From: JBJMLO01 sp045805265
GTDB taxonomy: Bacteria > Actinomycetota > UBA4738 > JACQTL01
NCBI GenBank assembly: GCA_045805265.1
Contig: JBJMLO010000016.1
Location: 62,001-126,000 of the forward strand
DNA: 64,000 nt
Direction: 5' to 3'
Positions 62,367-64,000 of this stretch are shown here, piece by piece (position 1 is the stretch's first letter; each line of letters opens with the position of its first letter). Made by a program: the position numbers and the translations under genes. The notes beneath the pieces were generated by a model, which was not told the origin of the DNA, did not search any database, and saw nothing but the letters and a program-made list of their open reading frames with translations.

Positions 62367-64000
62367 ATGAACGAACAGTCCTCCGGTCACACCATCGACG
62401 CATTGATGTCGGAACGCCGGACCTACCCGCCGCCGCCCGACTTCGCGGCGCAGGCGAACGCGAAGCCCGACATCTACGAGCGCGACCCGGAGGAGTTCTG
62501 GGAGACGGAGGGCCGCAACCGCGTCAGCTGGTACCAGCCCTTCGACAAGCTCCTCGAGTGGGAACTGCCGTACGCCAAGTGGTACATCGGCGGGAAGCTG
62601 AACGTCTGCTACAACTGCGTCGACCGCCACGTGGAGAACGGGCAGGGCGACAAGGTCGCCTACTTCTGGGAGGGCGAGCCGGAGGACCGCAGGCGGATCA
62701 CCTTCTCGGATCTCCAGCACGAGGTGGTGCGGGCGGCCAACGTGTTCAAGAAGGCCGGCATCGCGCGGGGCACCCACGTCGGGGTGTACATGGGCATGGT
62801 CCCGGAGCTGCCGTTCACGATGCTCGCGCTGGCCCGGATCGGCGCGCCGTTCACCGTCGTCTTCGGCGGGTTCTCCGCGGAGTCCCTGTCCGGTCGGCTG
62901 AACGACATGGAGTGCGAGTACCTCGTCACCCAGGACGAGGGATGGCGAGCCGGCAACCGGGTCCCGCTGAAGCGAAACGCCGACGAGGCCCTCGACCAGT
63001 CCCCGACCGTCAAGACCGCCATCGTCGTCCGCCGCACGGGCGGGGACGTCGAGATGCGAGAGGGCCGGGACCTCTGGTGGCACGACCTCGCCGAGGGCGA
63101 GAGCGACGACCCGGCGACTTGTCCGTGCGAGGAGATGGACTCCGAGGACCTGCTGTACCTGCTGTACACGAGCGGGACCACGGCCAAGCCCAAGGGGATC
63201 ATCCACACCACGGCCGGGTACCTCGTGGGGACCGCGACCACGCACCACTACATCTTCGACGTCAAGCCGGACTCGGTGTACTGGTGCGCCGCGGACATCG
63301 GATGGGTCACCGGGCACAGCTACATCGTGTTCGGCCCGCTGTGCAACGGGACCACCGGCGTCATCTACGAGGGCGTCCCCAACTTCCCGGACAAGGACCG
63401 GTGGTGGGACATCGTCGAGCGGTACCAGGTGGACATCCTGTACACGGCGCCCACCGCCATCAGGACCCACATGAAGTGGGGGCCCGAGTACGCGCAGAAG
63501 CACGGCCTGTCGTCGTTGCGGCTGCTTGGGACGGTCGGCGAGCCGATCAATCCGGAGGCCTGGATCTGGTACCGGACGCACATCGGCGGTGACCGGGTCC
63601 CGGTCGTCGACACGTGGTGGCAGACCGAGACCGGGATGATCCTCATCACCCCGCTCCCCGGCGTCACCACGCTGAAGCCGGGGTCGGCCACCCAGCCATT
63701 CCCGGGGATCGAGGCGGCCGTGTACGACGAGCAGGGCAACGAGGTGCCCCCCGGGGCCGGCGGATACCTGGTGATCAAGTCGCCGTGGCCGGCGATGCTC
63801 CGCGGCATCTACGGCGACCCGGAGCGCTACCAGGAGACCTACTGGTCCCGCTTCCCTGGCGTGTATTTCGTCGGGGACGGGGCCCGGGTCGACGAGGACG
63901 GCGACTTCTGGCTGCTGGGACGGGTCGACGACGTGATGAACGTCTCGGGCCACCGCATCTCGACCATCGAGGTCGAGAGCGCGCTGGTCGACCACCAGTC
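62367..64000 (+). CDS. acs: Acetate-CoA ligase (acetyl-CoA synthetase), 3' end beyond window
   Basis: Activates acetate with ATP and CoA. 544 residues are visible; full enzymes have about 650, so roughly 100 C-terminal residues are missing at the right edge. The N-terminal region has NCVDRHVENG. The nucleotide loop is YTSGTTAKPKGIIHT, with Ala where Gly is usual. DTWWQTETGM, the adenylation core and the hinge GRVDDVMNVSGHRIST follow. The regulatory acetylation lysine region lies beyond the edge. ATG with AAGGAGG seven bases upstream. Cotranscription with satP is likely. Confidence 0.95.
   Translation, partial: MNEQSSGHTIDALMSERRTYPPPPDFAAQANAKPDIYERDPEEFWETEGRNRVSWYQPFDKLLEWELPYAKWYIGGKLNVCYNCVDRHVENGQGDKVAYFWEGEPEDRRRITFSDLQHEVVRAANVFKKAGIARGTHVGVYMGMVPELPFTMLALARIGAPFTVVFGGFSAESLSGRLNDMECEYLVTQDEGWRAGNRVPLKRNADEALDQSPTVKTAIVVRRTGGDVEMREGRDLWWHDLAEGESDDPATCPCEEMDSEDLLYLLYTSGTTAKPKGIIHTTAGYLVGTATTHHYIFDVKPDSVYWCAADIGWVTGHSYIVFGPLCNGTTGVIYEGVPNFPDKDRWWDIVERYQVDILYTAPTAIRTHMKWGPEYAQKHGLSSLRLLGTVGEPINPEAWIWYRTHIGGDRVPVVDTWWQTETGMILITPLPGVTTLKPGSATQPFPGIEAAVYDEQGNEVPPGAGGYLVIKSPWPAMLRGIYGDPERYQETYWSRFPGVYFVGDGARVDEDGDFWLLGRVDDVMNVSGHRISTIEVESALVDHQ

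Overview
The window is about 64 kb of very GC-rich DNA (roughly 70% by eye) with strongly G/C-ending codons. It holds housekeeping genes in an order typical of Actinobacteria. Lineage markers are a WhiG/FliA-type sigma factor beside rpsB, a DUF2469 gene beside rnhB, a SepIVA-like coiled-coil gene ahead of yceD-rpmF-rnc-fpg, and a FakA/DAK2 gene beside recG. Several details do not look like Streptomyces or Mycobacterium, so I read it as a chromosomal segment of an uncultured or little-studied actinobacterial lineage. I cannot place it more precisely from sequence alone. No rRNA, tRNA, insertion sequence, prophage or CRISPR array was recognised.

Layout. Positions 1-6.8 kb (minus strand) are the translation operon rimP-nusA-ylxR-infB-ylxP-rbfA-nrnA-truB (truB cut by the left edge). 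It is preceded by a promoter-like site and an intrinsic terminator placed directly before the rimP ribosome binding site. 6.8-9.1 kb holds two small unknown genes and proS. 9.2-13.2 kb is a tandem set of three secreted delta-60-repeat proteins, each with seven repeats. 13.3-19.6 kb is ispG, a YjbQ-family gene, a two-component system, rseP and dxr (two MEP isoprenoid enzymes). 19.8-25.2 kb is rpsB-tsf-pyrH-frr-cdsA. 25.2-28.8 kb carries three envelope genes (polytopic membrane protein, PQQ-type propeller, M23-type peptidase). 28.9-36.1 kb is lepB-rnhB-DUF2469-yraN-comM-dprA-xerC-whiG. 36.1-48.3 kb is smc-ftsY-ffh-rpsP-khpA-rimM-methyltransferase-trmD-rplS, interrupted between ftsY and ffh by a small accessory island (secreted Ig-like protein and a VapBC module). 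48.3-52.5 kb is acyP, a frameshifted secreted protein gene and an NAD cluster (nadC, nadA, pncA). 52.5-60.7 kb is fakA, recG, rsmD-coaD-sepIVA-yceD-rpmF-rnc-fpg. 60.7-64 kb, on the plus strand, is a TlpA-like lipoprotein, a SatP-family acetate transporter and acs (cut by the right edge), which together suggest acetate uptake and activation.

Genes are packed tightly. Many junctions share four bases (GTGA or ATGA) or read TGATG, which indicates translational coupling. Two genes, ylxR and khpA, have a CTG at exactly this position. The strongest items for a second look are: a trmD frame that runs without a stop into a SnoaL-like domain carrying its own ribosome binding site; the terminator/attenuator in the rimP-nusA leader; an Fpg-family glycosylase whose start codon leaves no room for the catalytic N-terminal proline; a 57-residue gene with a promoter placed for a leaderless transcript; and the three tandem seven-repeat propellers.
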